A DNA stretch of 64,000 bases from Sinomonas susongensis (GCF_005877005.1 NZ_SSNH01000008.1:62001-126000), one strand, 5' to 3'; counted from the stretch's first letter, positions 44,501 to 54,071 are shown. Made by a program: numbers and translations. Notes: generated by a model not told the origin, from the letters alone.

Positions 44501-46000
44501 TCAGTGGATACCGTGCGACGTCTCGACCTGAACCTCGTTTCCGTCCTTGTCGAGGATCTTGCCGTTCTCGCAGCGGTCGCCCTCTTCGAGTGCGTCGAGG
44601 ACCACGATGGGGACCATGCGGGTCGGCGCTGCCGCGAACACCGAGGGGTTGTCCTTCGGGTTGCCGCGCTTGATCACGTTGAAGAGGATGTTCAGCACGA
44701 CTGCCATGAGGGCCGCGGAGCTGATGCCCGAGTCGAAGATGACCTGGATCCACGTCGGGAACTTGGCATAGAACGTCGGGCTCACGACCGGGACGAGGCC
44801 GAACGCGATCGACGTCGCCACGATGATGAGGTTCATGTTGTTCTTGTAGTCGACCTTGGAGAGCGTCCGGATGCCTGAGGCCGCGACGGTGCCGAAGAGG
44901 ACGATCCCGGCCCCGCCGAGCACCGGCATCGGGACGGCGGCGACGACGCGCCCCAGCACCGGGAACAGGCCGAGGAGCATGAGGACGACGCCGCCGGCCG
45001 CCACCGCGAAGCGGCTCTTGATGCCCGTGACGGCCACAAGGCCCACGTTCTGGGCGAACGCGCTCTGGGTGAACCCGTTGAAGACCGGGGACACGGCCGA
45101 GGACAGCATGTCTGCACGGAGCCCGTTCGCGATGCGCTTCGAGTCGACTTTGGCGCCCGTGACCTCGGCGACGGCGAGGATGTCCGCCGTCGTCTCGGTC
45201 AGGATCACCAGGACGACGATGACCATCGAGATGATGGCGGCCGGCTCGAAGGTCGGGAGGCCGAAGTGGAAGGGCTGCGGGAACGCGAAGATCGGGCCGT
45301 TGAGTACCTGCGAGAAGTCCGCCATGCCGAGGAACACCGAGATGACCGTGCCGATGACGATGGACAGGAGAATCGAAAGCCTCGAGATGACCCCGCTCCC
45401 GAGCTTGCTCAGGAGCATGACGATGACGAGGGTCAGGACCGTGAGGCCGATGTTCGCCGGGCTCCCGTAGCCGGGTGCGTTCGGAGTGCCGCCCATGGCC
45501 CAGCCCGCGGCGACGGGGACGAGGGAGAGGCCGATCGTGGTGATGACGACGCCCGTCACCACTGGCGGGAAGAAGTGGATGATCTGAGCGAAGAACGGTG
45601 CGACGAGCAGGCCGATGACCGAGGCAGCCATGACTGCCCCGAACACGGCGGGCAGCCCGCCGCCCCCGCTCACGATCGCGAGCAGAGTGGCTACCGAGGC
45701 GAACGAGGTGCCCTGCACGAGCGGGAGGCGTGAGCCGAACCACTTGATGCCGAGGGTCTGCAGCAGGGTCGCGAGGCCGCCGATGAAGAGGCAGGCCGTG
45801 ATCAGCAGGGCGAGATCGGGCCCCTTGAGCCCTGCCGCCGAACCGATGATGAGCGGCGGAGCGATGATGCCGCCGTACATCGTGAGCACGTGCTGGATTC
45901 CGTAGGCGAAGGCCGTGGAAACCGGCAGCTTCTGGTCCTCCGGGCTGGGCGTCTCTGTGCTGGGAACAGCAGTGGGGACAGGCGCCGTCTTTCGGGACAT
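44501..46000 (-). CDS. NCS2 family xanthine/urate permease
   Basis: The 499-aa membrane carrier of the nucleobase-ascorbate/uracil-xanthine family has YGIQHVLTMYGGIIAPPLIIG in TM1, LPLVQGTSFASVATLLAI (the QG motif of purine carriers), TETTADILAVAEVTG in TM8 and NGFTQSAFAQNVGLVAVTG in TM10. TETTAD with QNVGL fits xanthine/urate rather than uracil transport. The polar C-terminus is hydrophilic. ATG 46000 follows AAGGAGG; a start at 46021 is in frame but lacks a site. It is the last gene of the uraD-uricase-permease run, which fits urate or xanthine import. Confidence 0.9.
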   Translation of the reverse strand: MSRKTAPVPTAVPSTETPSPEDQKLPVSTAFAYGIQHVLTMYGGIIAPPLIIGSAAGLKGPDLALLITACLFIGGLATLLQTLGIKWFGSRLPLVQGTSFASVATLLAIVSGGGGLPAVFGAVMAASVIGLLVAPFFAQIIHFFPPVVTGVVITTIGLSLVPVAAGWAMGGTPNAPGYGSPANIGLTVLTLVIVMLLSKLGSGVISRLSILLSIVIGTVISVFLGMADFSQVLNGPIFAFPQPFHFGLPTFEPAAIISMVIVVLVILTETTADILAVAEVTGAKVDSKRIANGLRADMLSSAVSPVFNGFTQSAFAQNVGLVAVTGIKSRFAVAAGGVVLMLLGLFPVLGRVVAAVPMPVLGGAGIVLFGTVAASGIRTLSKVDYKNNMNLIIVATSIAFGLVPVVSPTFYAKFPTWIQVIFDSGISSAALMAVVLNILFNVIKRGNPKDNPSVFAAAPTRMVPIVVLDALEEGDRCENGKILDKDGNEVQVETSHGIH

Positions 46001-46091
46001 AGCAGACCTCCTTGTCAGCATGGATTCCGAGTGCGCAACTGAGGGGTGGTGACGTTAGGTGATGGGTGGACGGGAGGGCGCGGGCCCAGGG

Positions 46092-47030
46092 TCAGCAGAA
46101 GCCCGCGATCCCGTCCCAGGCGTTTCCGGGGTCGGAGATGGTCTCACGCTCGAAGTTCGCCTCGATGAGGCCATACGGGCGGTCGGCCGCGTAGAAGACC
46201 TCATTCGGGTTGTCGAGGCCGAACGGGGTCAGGTCGACGACGAAGTGGTGCTTGTTGGGCGTCGAGAACCGGACCTCGTCGATCTCGGGGTGTGCGTCCA
46301 GGACCTTCTGGGCCATCTGGAACAGCGTCTGCTGGAGTGCGTACGAGTAGCCCTCGGTGAAGCCCTCGAGCAGGAGGGCCCGCACGTCGTCGTACGTCTT
46401 GTTGAAGTCGATGGAGCGGCTGCCGCCGTTGGCGATCGCATCGTTGTTGTAGCGCCAGCGGGCGGAGACGTCGGTCGCGAGGATCCTGTCGGTGGTCTCC
46501 TGGAGGGTCGTGAAGCGGTCCTTCGGGTAGCCGACGAAGCCGGACTCGGTCGACTTGAGGACCGTGAGGTCGTTGAGGCCCGAGATGACGTACAGGTTGT
46601 CGCCGTCCTTCGTCACGACGGCGTTCCGGACCTCCTGGCCCTTCCGCACGAACGAGTGGTCGTGGCCCTCGCCGTGGGCGAGGATGCGCTCCCACGCGTA
46701 CTGTTCGGCCGCCCAGCGGCCGCCCGTGACCCACGCGAACTCCGACGTGAAGTGGTTCGCGAGCCGGATGAGGAACTCTTCGGGCGAACCGATGCCCTCG
46801 CGGGCGAAGCCGTACACCGTGTTCTTCTGGGTGTCGGTCGGGACGACGTGGGCGTTGTCGCCGTCGAGGTGGGCCGCGGTGAAGTCTCCGCGGAGCTGGG
46901 AGGTGACGCTGAGGTCCTCGATCTCATGCCGCCCGGTGTCCCGCGTGATCTTGACGACCCGGACCTCGGCCTTGCCGTACTGGTTCTTGCCCAGGACGAT
47001 CTTGCTGTTCTCAGTGGTGTTCTCCGTCAT
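46092..47030 (-). CDS. pucL: Urate oxidase (uricase)
   Basis: The 312-aa cofactor-free oxidase converts urate and O2 to 5-hydroxyisourate and H2O2. It shows two T-fold halves: KNQYGKAEVRVVKITRD, VVPTDTQKNTVYGFAREG (with the active-site Thr) and FVRKGQEVRN in the first, then STESGFVGYPKDRFTTLQETTDRILATD and NKHHFVVDL in the second. The family's C-terminal NPNEVFYAADRPYGLIEAN is present. Length is typical of stand-alone uricases. It starts 7 nt after the decarboxylase-hydrolase fusion, so the next two pathway steps are co-produced. Confidence 0.95.
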   Translation of the reverse strand: MTENTTENSKIVLGKNQYGKAEVRVVKITRDTGRHEIEDLSVTSQLRGDFTAAHLDGDNAHVVPTDTQKNTVYGFAREGIGSPEEFLIRLANHFTSEFAWVTGGRWAAEQYAWERILAHGEGHDHSFVRKGQEVRNAVVTKDGDNLYVISGLNDLTVLKSTESGFVGYPKDRFTTLQETTDRILATDVSARWRYNNDAIANGGSRSIDFNKTYDDVRALLLEGFTEGYSYALQQTLFQMAQKVLDAHPEIDEVRFSTPNKHHFVVDLTPFGLDNPNEVFYAADRPYGLIEANFERETISDPGNAWDGIAGFC

Positions 47031-47036
47031 GACGGG

Positions 47037-47927
47037 TCAGCTCCCTCGGTAAGTAGAAAAGGCGAAAGGACTCAGCAGGAGCGGCACGTGGTAGTGCGAC
47101 TCGTTCTCGTCGACCGTGAAGGTCAGAGAAACCTCCGGGAAGAAGGTCTCCTGCCCGATGCCGGCGAAGTAGGCTCCGGTGGCGAACTGCAGCCGGTATG
47201 AACCGCTCTGCAGACGCTCCGGGCCGAGGTCCTTCACCCGCCCGTCGGCATCGGTGGTGCCCGTTCCAATCTGGGACCATGCCTCGCCGTCGCGGGCGTA
47301 GAGTTCGACGGCGACACCTGCGGCCGGCTTGCCGGCTGCGGTATCCAGAATGTGGGTGGTGACATGGGAGACGCTCATGCGCTCATGCTCCTCTGGGGAC
47401 AGTCTCTGCTCCAGACGGAGCGTCGCGATCTCGCGCAGCTGCTCCGCTACGACGGGCTCCTCCTGCTCGGGCGTGTGGCCCAGACGCTGGCGGAGGGCCG
47501 TGAGCATCTCTTCGGCCGAACGGCCTGCGGCTCGGATCAGGAAGACCCTTCCGAATTTCTCCTCGTATGCCCGGTTCCCCTCCGCCAGCGCGGCGACCGT
47601 GTCCGGGTCCTGCTGGTCCACCCCCGACTGTTCGCTGCGCGACATCGAAGCCTCGGCCGAACGGCCTGTGGCTTTCTCGCCGATGCGCGGGTGGTGGGAG
47701 AGGGCGCCCTCGAGCTCGGCCGGTGTGAAGGGATCGGCCGCCCCTCGCGCAGTTGCCAGGAGCGAGTCCAGGCTTGCGAAAGGGCGCGCGGCGATGATCT
47801 CTTCGATCCAGCGGGGCACGTCGAGGCAGGGCTTCAAGAACTCGCGAACCTCAGGGGCGGGGGCGGCGTTGAACTGTTCAAGCAACATGGCTTGTCGGGT
47901 CCTCAACTGCTCAATGCTGGCATCCAC
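47037..47927 (-). CDS. Bifunctional OHCU decarboxylase / 5-hydroxyisourate hydrolase
   Basis: The 296-aa fusion converts 5-hydroxyisourate to OHCU and then to S-allantoin. Residues 1-175 are the UraD-type decarboxylase (FNAAPAPEVREFLKPCLDVPRWIEEIIAARPF; catalytic-loop SHHPRIGEK; RSEQSGV). Residues 184-296 are the transthyretin-like hydrolase (HVTTHILDTAAGKPAAGV ... ending YRGS). An in-frame ATG at 47378 with AGAGGAG about 9 nt upstream could also give a free 113-aa hydrolase. GTG 47927 is preceded by TATAGC plus 7 nt, so the main start may be leaderless. An inverted repeat overlaps this promoter. Confidence 0.93.
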   Translation of the reverse strand: MDASIEQLRTRQAMLLEQFNAAPAPEVREFLKPCLDVPRWIEEIIAARPFASLDSLLATARGAADPFTPAELEGALSHHPRIGEKATGRSAEASMSRSEQSGVDQQDPDTVAALAEGNRAYEEKFGRVFLIRAAGRSAEEMLTALRQRLGHTPEQEEPVVAEQLREIATLRLEQRLSPEEHERMSVSHVTTHILDTAAGKPAAGVAVELYARDGEAWSQIGTGTTDADGRVKDLGPERLQSGSYRLQFATGAYFAGIGQETFFPEVSLTFTVDENESHYHVPLLLSPFAFSTYRGS

Positions 47928-47937
47928 GGTGACGGCT

Positions 47938-47968
47938 ATACGGAACGTCGGTTTCTTGGGTTCCGTAT
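47938..47968. promoter_or_regulatory. Operator candidate at the uraD-uricase promoter
   Basis: ATACGGAAC-N13-GTTCCGTAT is a perfect 9-bp inverted repeat whose left arm overlaps the TATAGC -10 (47940-47935). Its CGGAA/TTCCG half-sites recur at 61341-61353 (malic-enzyme promoter) and 62306-62338 (before guaD). The IclR-family regulator at 61491 is the likely ligand. Confidence 0.65.
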
Positions 47969-47998
47969 CGTGGAACTGTTATTTCAGCATGTGTAAAT

Positions 47999-48040
47999 AG
48001 TTTGAGGGAGCGGGGTGTGATTGTCAACACCTCAAGGTGT
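47999..48040 (-). promoter_or_regulatory. Upstream promoter of the uraD-uricase operon
   Basis: On the minus strand, TTGACA (48027-48022), a 17-bp spacer and CAAACT (48004-47999). The palindrome ACACCT-CA-AGGTGT (48027-48040) touches the -35 box. The 307-bp gap 47928-48234 therefore holds two promoter-like sites, two palindromes and the bcp hairpin, with no ORF. Confidence 0.5.
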
Positions 48041-48163
48041 GACGGGCTTCGCTTCCCCCTCCAGCCCATTTCTCGGGGACGAGAGCCCGTGTTCCCTCGA
48101 AACACGCGGCGGCGAGACCGATTGGGAAAGTACAACCGGGCGGGAAGGCGGCGCGAGGCAGCA

Positions 48164-48199
48164 GAGAGGGCCCCGGACACGAGTGTCCGGAGCCCTCTC
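48164..48199 (-). terminator. Hairpin downstream of bcp
   Basis: GAGAGGGCCCCGGACAC (48164-48180) and GTGTCCGGAGCCCTCTC (48183-48199) pair almost fully, with one mismatch. There is no T-run. It lies 36 bp after the bcp stop and separates it from the uraD promoter region. Confidence 0.75.
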
Positions 48200-48234
48200 T
48201 GGAGACTGCGCCTCAGATTCAGCAGAGACTGGGC

Positions 48235-48708
48235 TCAGACGCCCAGATTCTCCCGCAGCGCGGCCACATGGCCGTCCGGGTTCACGTTGTAGTCGATCGA
48301 CTCGATCGAACCGTCGGGGGCGACGACGGCCGTCGAACGCAGGATGCCCTCGACCACCTCTCCATTGCGGATCCGCTCGCCCCACGCGCCCCAGGCCTTG
48401 GCGACGGCGGCGCCGTCGTCCGCGAGGAGCGGGAAGGTGAGGCTGAAGTCGTCGGCGAACGAGGCGATCGCCTCCACCGGGTCGGGCGAGATGCCCACAA
48501 CGCTGACACCCGCCGCGTTGAGCGAGTCGAGGCTGTCGCGGAAGTCGCAGGCCTCGGTCGTGCAGCCGGGGGTGGCGGCCTTCGGGTAGAAGTACACGAC
48601 CACGCGGCGGCCGCGGTAGTCCTGGAGCGAGACGTCCTTCCCGGAGGCGTCCGGGAGCGTGAAGTCCGGGGCCTGCTGGCCCGGGCTGAGCTTCGTGGTG
48701 GTTGTCAT
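48235..48708 (-). CDS. bcp: Thioredoxin-dependent thiol peroxidase (BCP/PrxQ)
   Basis: The 157-aa cytosolic peroxiredoxin reduces H2O2 and organic peroxides. The peroxidatic Cys49 and resolving Cys54 occur in ATPGCTTEACDFRDS, the atypical 2-Cys PrxQ arrangement. FTLPDASGKDVSLQDYRGRRVVVYFYPKA precedes it. It lies between allB and the uricase operon. Urate oxidase generates H2O2, so local detoxification is a reasonable inference, although bcp genes are also housekeeping. ATG 48708 has AGGAGGA upstream. Confidence 0.94.
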   Translation of the reverse strand: MTTTTKLSPGQQAPDFTLPDASGKDVSLQDYRGRRVVVYFYPKAATPGCTTEACDFRDSLDSLNAAGVSVVGISPDPVEAIASFADDFSLTFPLLADDGAAVAKAWGAWGERIRNGEVVEGILRSTAVVAPDGSIESIDYNVNPDGHVAALRENLGV

Positions 48709-48730
48709 GGTTCCTCCTGAGGGAGTTCGG

Positions 48731-50074
48731 TCAGGCCGTTCCTCGGCGGATCAGCTGGCCCCTAGGCTCGCTGAAGTCCACCTCGGTGCCGCGCACGAAC
48801 GTGCGGCGTACCACTCCGGACAGGGTCTTTCCCTGATACGGCGTGATGTGGTTCTTGTGGTACAGCTTGTCCGCATCGACGACGAACGCCTCGTCCGCCG
48901 CGAAGATCGCAAGGTCAGCATCGTACCCCGGGGCGAGGGTCCCCTTGCGCTGGAGCCGGGCGAGCTCGGCCGGCTTGCGGCCCATCCATTCGACCACGCG
49001 GTCGAGGGGGATGCCACGGCGCCGGGCCTCGGTCCAGATGATCGGGAGGCCGAGCTGGAGCGATGCTACGCCGCCCCAGGCAACCCCGAAGTCGCCGTTC
49101 TCGAGATCCTTGAGGTCCACCGTGCTCGGGGAGTGGTCCGAGACGATGCAGTCGATGACTCCGCTTTCGAGGCCCTGCCACAGCAGTTCGCGGTTGGAGG
49201 CCTCGCGGATGGGCGGGCAGCACTTGAAGGCCGTCGCGCCGTTGGGGATCTCCTCCGCGAGCAGCGTCAGGTAGTGCGGGCACGTCTCGACCGTCAGCCT
49301 GACGCCGTCGCGCTTCGCCGTCGCGATCATCGCGAGGGCGTCCGACGACGAGAGGTGCAGGATGTGGGCGCGCGCACCCGTCCAGCGGGCCCGTTCGATG
49401 ACCTCGGCGATGGCGACATTCTCCGCGCCGCGCGGACGCGAGTGGAGGAAGCTCTCGTACACGTCGCCTTCTGGGTTGGGCGCATGGTCGATGGCCCGCG
49501 AGTCCTCGGCGTGGACGATCATGAGCCCGTCGAACGAGGCGATTTCCGCGAGGTCCTTCTCGAGCTCGTCCACGTCCAGGTGCGGGAACTCGTCGACTCC
49601 CGAGTGCAGCAGGAAGCACTTGAACCCGAACACGCCCTCGTCGTGGAGCGCGCGCAGGTCGCCCGTGTTGCCCGGGATCGCTCCGCCCCAGAATCCGACG
49701 TCGACGAACGACTGCGTCTCGGCAGCAGACCGCTTGATCCGGAGCGCGTCGACATTGACGGTCGGCGGGATGCTGTTGAGCGGCATGTCGATGATGGTCG
49801 TGACTCCGCCCGCAGCGGCCGCGCGGGTCGCCGAGGCGAAGCCCTCCCACTCGGTCCGGCCGGGCTCGTTCACGTGCACGTGGCTGTCCACGAGGCCCGG
49901 GATGAGCGTCTCGTCGTCGGCGAGATCGATGACCTCCCGCCCCGAGAGCGCATTGCCGAGCGGCTCGAGCGCGACGATGCGCCCGTCCGTGATGCCCACT
50001 TCGCGCGGCGCGATCCCCGCCGTCGTGAGGACACGCTGCCCGCGGATGACCAGATCGAATCCGGTGTCAGTCAT
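48731..50074 (-). CDS. allB: Allantoinase
   Basis: The 447-aa amidohydrolase opens allantoin to allantoate. The metal-binding HxH is in DSHVHVNEPGRTEWEG near residue 61. The carboxylated-lysine position is in GVFGFKCFLLHSG. Later metal ligands are HAEDSRAIDHAPN and HILHLSSSDAL, and SDHSPSTVDLK carries the catalytic Asp. The EWEG sequence after HVHVNEPGRT is the usual allantoinase form, distinguishing it from dihydropyrimidinase. Its ATG overlaps the glycerate kinase stop, so it belongs to the hyi-glxR-gcl-glxK-allB operon. Confidence 0.95.
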   Translation of the reverse strand: MTDTGFDLVIRGQRVLTTAGIAPREVGITDGRIVALEPLGNALSGREVIDLADDETLIPGLVDSHVHVNEPGRTEWEGFASATRAAAAGGVTTIIDMPLNSIPPTVNVDALRIKRSAAETQSFVDVGFWGGAIPGNTGDLRALHDEGVFGFKCFLLHSGVDEFPHLDVDELEKDLAEIASFDGLMIVHAEDSRAIDHAPNPEGDVYESFLHSRPRGAENVAIAEVIERARWTGARAHILHLSSSDALAMIATAKRDGVRLTVETCPHYLTLLAEEIPNGATAFKCCPPIREASNRELLWQGLESGVIDCIVSDHSPSTVDLKDLENGDFGVAWGGVASLQLGLPIIWTEARRRGIPLDRVVEWMGRKPAELARLQRKGTLAPGYDADLAIFAADEAFVVDADKLYHKNHITPYQGKTLSGVVRRTFVRGTEVDFSEPRGQLIRRGTA

Positions 50075-51276
50075 CGCACAGATTCCTTCCTGCTGTCAGT
50101 GTCAACGATGGTGGGGCCCTCCGACGTTCCCGCGAGGTCCTTCGCGAGGTCCGTCGCGATGATGCGTCCCGTCTCGCGCACCAGGCGCCGGGCGTCGCGG
50201 AGGCAGACGTCGACGTCGTCCTCGAGGTCCGTGAGGGCGTGCACGGCTGCGAACCCGGCCGCGCGCCGGGTCGGGTCGTCGAGCTGGTTGCGGCCGCAGA
50301 CGGCGACGACCTGAATCCCCTGTGCGCGGGCCTCCGCCGCGACGCCCACGGGCGCCTTGCCCGAGAGCGACTGGGCGTCGAGGCTGCCCTCGCCCGTGAC
50401 GACGAGGTCCGCGCCTTCGAGCTTGGAACGGAGCCCCGTGAATTCGACGACGACGTCGATGCCCCGCCGCCGGCGGGCGCCGAGGGCCAGGGCCGCGTAT
50501 CCGACGCCGCCGGCGGCGCCCGCCCCCGGGGCGTCCTTGGCGACCGCGGCGCCGCGCCCCATGGTGCCCCCGAGGACTTCGGCGAACCGCGCCAGGGCGG
50601 CGTCGAGCACGGCGACGTCCGACGGCGTCGCCCCCTTCTGGGGGCCGAACACGGCAGCAGCGCCGCGTTCGCCGAGGAGGGGGTTGTCGACGTCGGCGGC
50701 GAGGACGAGGGCGACGTGGTCCAGGCGCGCGTCGAGCCCGCCCAGATCAGCCTCGGCGATGCGAGCGAGGGCCGCGCCGCCGAGCGGAAGCTCGTTGCCG
50801 GCGTCGTCCGTGAAGCGCGCGCCCAGGCCTTGGAGCATGCCCGCGCCGCCGTCCGTGCACGCGCTGCCGCCGACGCCGAGGACGACCTCCCGGGCGCCGG
50901 CGTCGAGCGCGGCCCGGACGAGCTCGCCCGTGCCGAGGCTCGAGGCGTTGCGGGGGTCCTTGACGCCGCCCGGGAGGACGTCGAGGCCGGAGGCGGCAGC
51001 CATCTCGACGACGGCGCGTCCGCTCGCCGGGTCGAGGGCGAACTCGGCCGTCAGCGACTGGCCGGTGGGGCCCGAGACGGCCGCTCGGCGCGGGGAGAAC
51101 CCCGCGCCGAGCGCTGCAGCCACAGTGCCCTCGCCGCCGTCCGCCACCGGGACGAGGACCAGTTCCGACTCCGGCAGCACTTCGCGGATGCCTTCAGCGA
51201 GTGCTGCCGCCACCTCGGGCGCCGTGAGCGTGCCCTTGAACTTGTCCGGGGCGAGGACGATCCTGGTGGGCTTCAT
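50071..51276 (-). CDS. glxK: Glycerate kinase
   Basis: The 401-aa kinase of the GarK/GlxK family phosphorylates glycerate from the glyoxylate-tartronate semialdehyde route. It has IVLAPDKFKGTLTAPEVAAALAEGI at the N-terminus, VPVADGGEGTVAAAL near residue 45, GVGGSACTDGGAGMLQGLGARF near residue 130, and DLVVTGEGSLDAQSLSGKAPVGVA near residue 285. The family's C-terminus is followed by a ~40-residue polar extension. It is 12 nt after gcl and overlaps allB by 4 nt. Confidence 0.95.
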   Translation of the reverse strand: MKPTRIVLAPDKFKGTLTAPEVAAALAEGIREVLPESELVLVPVADGGEGTVAAALGAGFSPRRAAVSGPTGQSLTAEFALDPASGRAVVEMAAASGLDVLPGGVKDPRNASSLGTGELVRAALDAGAREVVLGVGGSACTDGGAGMLQGLGARFTDDAGNELPLGGAALARIAEADLGGLDARLDHVALVLAADVDNPLLGERGAAAVFGPQKGATPSDVAVLDAALARFAEVLGGTMGRGAAVAKDAPGAGAAGGVGYAALALGARRRRGIDVVVEFTGLRSKLEGADLVVTGEGSLDAQSLSGKAPVGVAAEARAQGIQVVAVCGRNQLDDPTRRAAGFAAVHALTDLEDDVDVCLRDARRLVRETGRIIATDLAKDLAGTSEGPTIVDTDSRKESVR

Positions 51277-51288
51277 GGGACGGATCGC

Positions 51289-53079
51289 CTAGTCGAGGAG
51301 TGCCACGACGGCGGTCGGGGCGTCCTCGCGGCGCTCCGCAAGGGCCTCGAACTCCACGACGTTGTCCAGCTCCGTGCCCATCGCGATGTTCGTCACGCGC
51401 TCGAGGATGGCCTCGACGACCACAGGCACCTTGTACTCGGCCATGAGGGCCCGGGCCTTCTCGAAGGCGGGGGCGAGATCGTCCGGGTGCTCGACGCGGA
51501 TCGCCTTGCAGCCCAGGCCCTCGGCGACCTTGACATGGTCGACGCCGTAGCCCTGGGTCGTCTCGGAGAGGCCCGCGGAGTTCACGTTCTCGAACGCGAG
51601 GGAGACGTGGTAGTCCATCTCGAAGCCCCGCTGCGACTGGCGGATGAGGCCGAGGTAGGAGTTGTTCACGACGACGTGGATGTACGGCAGCTGGTGCTGC
51701 GCGCCCACGGCGAGTTCCTCGACCATGAACTGGAAGTCGTAGTCGCCCGAGAGTGCTACAACCGTCTCGCCCGGCTTCCCGCGCACGACGCCGAGAGCCG
51801 CGGGGCCGGTCCAGCCGAGGGGCCCGGCCTGGCCGGCGTTGATCCACCTGCGGGGGCCGAAGACATGCAGCATCTGTGCTCCGGCGATCTGGGAGAGGCC
51901 GATCGTCGTCACGTACGTCGTCTCGGGGCCGAACGCCTTGTTCATCTCCTCGTAGACGCGGAACGGCTTCATCGGCACGTTGTCGTAGTGCGTCTTGCGC
52001 TGCATCCGGCCGCGCTTCTCCTGAGCCGACGCAGCCCACGCCGAGTAGTCGGGCAGCGTGCCCTGGGCCCTGCGCTCCTCCGCGACCTCGATGAGGGCGT
52101 CGAGGGCGAGGCCGGCGTCGGAGACGATGCCGAAGTCGGGGGAGAAGACGCGGCCGATCTGGGTCGGCTCGATGTCCACGTGCACGAACTTCCGGCCCGC
52201 GGTGTACTTCTCGATCGAGCCAGTGTGGCGGTTGGCCCAGCGGTTGCCGATGCCGATCACGAAGTCGGACTCGAGGAACGTCGCGTTGCCGTACTTGTGG
52301 CTCGTCTGGAGGCCCACCATGCCGGCGGCGAGGCGGTGGTCGTCCGGGATGGCTCCCCAGCCCATGAGCGTCGGCACCACGGGGACGTTCAGCAGTTCCG
52401 CGAACTCGACGAGCTTCGCCGACGCGTCGGCGTTGATGATGCCGCCGCCGGCGACAATGAGTGGCTTCTCTGCTGCGACCAGCATGTCGAGCGCCTTCTC
52501 GGCCTGCTTGCGCGTGGCGCGCGGCTTCTCGACGGAGAGCGGCTCGTAGGCGTCGACGTCGAACTCGATCTGCGCCATCTGCACGTCGAACGGCAGGTCG
52601 AGCAGCACCGGGCCGGGACGGCCTGTGCGCATGAGCTGAAACGCCTTCTGCACGGCGCCGGGCACCTGCCCCGGCTCGAGGATGGTCATGGCCATCTTGG
52701 TGAGCGGCTTCGCGATCGACTCGATGTCGACTGCCTGGAAGTCCTCCTTGTGCAGCTTCGCCACCGGTGCCTGGCCCGTGAAGCACAGGATCGGGACTGA
52801 GTCGGCCTGCGCGGCGTAGAGGCCTGTGATCATGTCGGTTCCGGCCGGGCCCGACGTCCCGAGGCAGACCCCGATGTTGCCGGCCTTCGCGCGGGAATAG
52901 CCGTCGGCCATGTGCGAGGCGCCCTCCACGTGGCGGGCCAGCGTGTGGCGGATGCCCCCGTGGGCCTTCATCGCCGAGTACAGCGGGTTGATTGCGGCAC
53001 CTGGCAGGCCGAACGCCTCCGTGGCGCCCTCCTTCTCCAGGATGGCCACGATCACGTCGACAGTGCGCATCTTCGCCAT
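51289..53079 (-). CDS. gcl: Glyoxylate carboligase (tartronate-semialdehyde synthase)
   Basis: The 596-aa ThDP-dependent enzyme joins two glyoxylates with loss of CO2. [20 protein letters not shown] is the N-terminal ThDP region; Gcl lacks the usual catalytic Glu there, and a hydrophobic residue is seen here too. [15 protein letters not shown] follows, then [37 protein letters not shown] for the Mg/ThDP site. It is the central gene of the hyi-glxR-gcl-glxK-allB operon, linking allantoin-derived glyoxylate to glycerate. ATG 53079 has AAGGAG upstream. Confidence 0.97.
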   Translation of the reverse strand: MAKMRTVDVIVAILEKEGATEAFGLPGAAINPLYSAMKAHGGIRHTLARHVEGASHMADGYSRAKAGNIGVCLGTSGPAGTDMITGLYAAQADSVPILCFTGQAPVAKLHKEDFQAVDIESIAKPLTKMAMTILEPGQVPGAVQKAFQLMRTGRPGPVLLDLPFDVQMAQIEFDVDAYEPLSVEKPRATRKQAEKALDMLVAAEKPLIVAGGGIINADASAKLVEFAELLNVPVVPTLMGWGAIPDDHRLAAGMVGLQTSHKYGNATFLESDFVIGIGNRWANRHTGSIEKYTAGRKFVHVDIEPTQIGRVFSPDFGIVSDAGLALDALIEVAEERRAQGTLPDYSAWAASAQEKRGRMQRKTHYDNVPMKPFRVYEEMNKAFGPETTYVTTIGLSQIAGAQMLHVFGPRRWINAGQAGPLGWTGPAALGVVRGKPGETVVALSGDYDFQFMVEELAVGAQHQLPYIHVVVNNSYLGLIRQSQRGFEMDYHVSLAFENVNSAGLSETTQGYGVDHVKVAEGLGCKAIRVEHPDDLAPAFEKARALMAEYKVPVVVEAILERVTNIAMGTELDNVVEFEALAERREDAPTAVVALLD

Positions 53080-53092
53080 TGTCGGTGCTCCT

Positions 53093-54025
53093 TTACTTCT
53101 TGCCTGAGAGTTGGTCTTTGCCGGAGAGCCGGTCTTTGCCGGAGAGCTCGGCGGTTAGCTTGAAGAGGCCCGAGTGGTCCAGGCCGCCGTCGCCGCGGGC
53201 GACGAGGGCGGAGACGAGTTGGGCGACTGCCGCACCCAGAGGGACGACGACGCCGGCCTCCCGGGCTGCGGAGGTGACGATGCCGAGGTCCTTGTTGTGG
53301 AGGGCGAGCCGGAAGCCGGGGTCGAAGTTGCGGCTGAGCATCTTCTGGCCCTTCTGGTCCAGGACCTTGGAACCGGCGAGGCCGCCGCCGAGGACCTTCA
53401 GGGCCGCGTCGGTGTCGACACCGTAGGCCTCGAGGAAGACGATCGCCTCGGAGAGGGCCTGGATGTTGACCGCGACGATGAGCTGGTTGGCGGCCTTGAC
53501 CGTCTGGCCGGAGCCGGAAGGCCCGACATGCACGATGGTCTTCCCGACGGCTTCCAGGACCGGCTGGGCCGCTTCGAAGTCCTCGGGTGCGCCGCCGACC
53601 ATGATGGACAGGACGCCGTCGATCGCTCCCTGCTCGCCGCCGGAGACCGGGGCGTCGAGGGGGCGGAGGCCCGCGGTGCGGGCATCCTCGGCGAGGCGGG
53701 CCGCGACGTCGGGACGGATGGAGGAGGCGTCGATCCAGAGGGCGCCCTTCCTCGCGTTCGCGAAGACGCCGTCCTCGCCTGTCGTGACGGCCTCCACGTC
53801 CGGGGAGTCCGGGACCATCGTGATGACGACGTCCGCGTCCCTGACAGCCTCTGCGACGCTGGCAGCGGCCTTGCCCCCGTTGCTTGCGAGCTTGGCGGCC
53901 TTGTCAGGGCTGCGGTTGTAGCCGGTGACGTGGAATCCGGCCTTGACGAGGTTGACGGCCATGGGGAGGCCCATGATGCCGAGGCCGATGACCGCGATCT
54001 CGGTCTTCTTCTCTGCGTTGCTCAT
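53093..54025 (-). CDS. glxR: Tartronate-semialdehyde reductase
   Basis: The 310-aa beta-hydroxyacid dehydrogenase reduces tartronate semialdehyde to glycerate. It has [17 protein letters not shown], the signature [11 protein letters not shown], and the catalytic Lys in [13 protein letters not shown]. It lies between gcl and hyi, so the substrate is set by context. The C-terminus carries three tandem copies of an LSGKD-type heptad ending LSGKK, mirrored by DNA repeats at 53100-53150. This short expansion is not part of the fold. Confidence 0.93.
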   Translation of the reverse strand: MSNAEKKTEIAVIGLGIMGLPMAVNLVKAGFHVTGYNRSPDKAAKLASNGGKAAASVAEAVRDADVVITMVPDSPDVEAVTTGEDGVFANARKGALWIDASSIRPDVAARLAEDARTAGLRPLDAPVSGGEQGAIDGVLSIMVGGAPEDFEAAQPVLEAVGKTIVHVGPSGSGQTVKAANQLIVAVNIQALSEAIVFLEAYGVDTDAALKVLGGGLAGSKVLDQKGQKMLSRNFDPGFRLALHNKDLGIVTSAAREAGVVVPLGAAVAQLVSALVARGDGGLDHSGLFKLTAELSGKDRLSGKDQLSGKK

Positions 54026-54071
54026 TGCTGTGTCTCCTTCGAAAGCCTGTGCGGGTCGCTGAGGGCGAGGG

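Noticed and set aside
47928-48234. Missing small gene in the bcp-uraD gap
   Set aside because: Short frames here have no ribosome site or recognisable protein. The sequence is explained by two promoter-like sites, palindromes and a hairpin.
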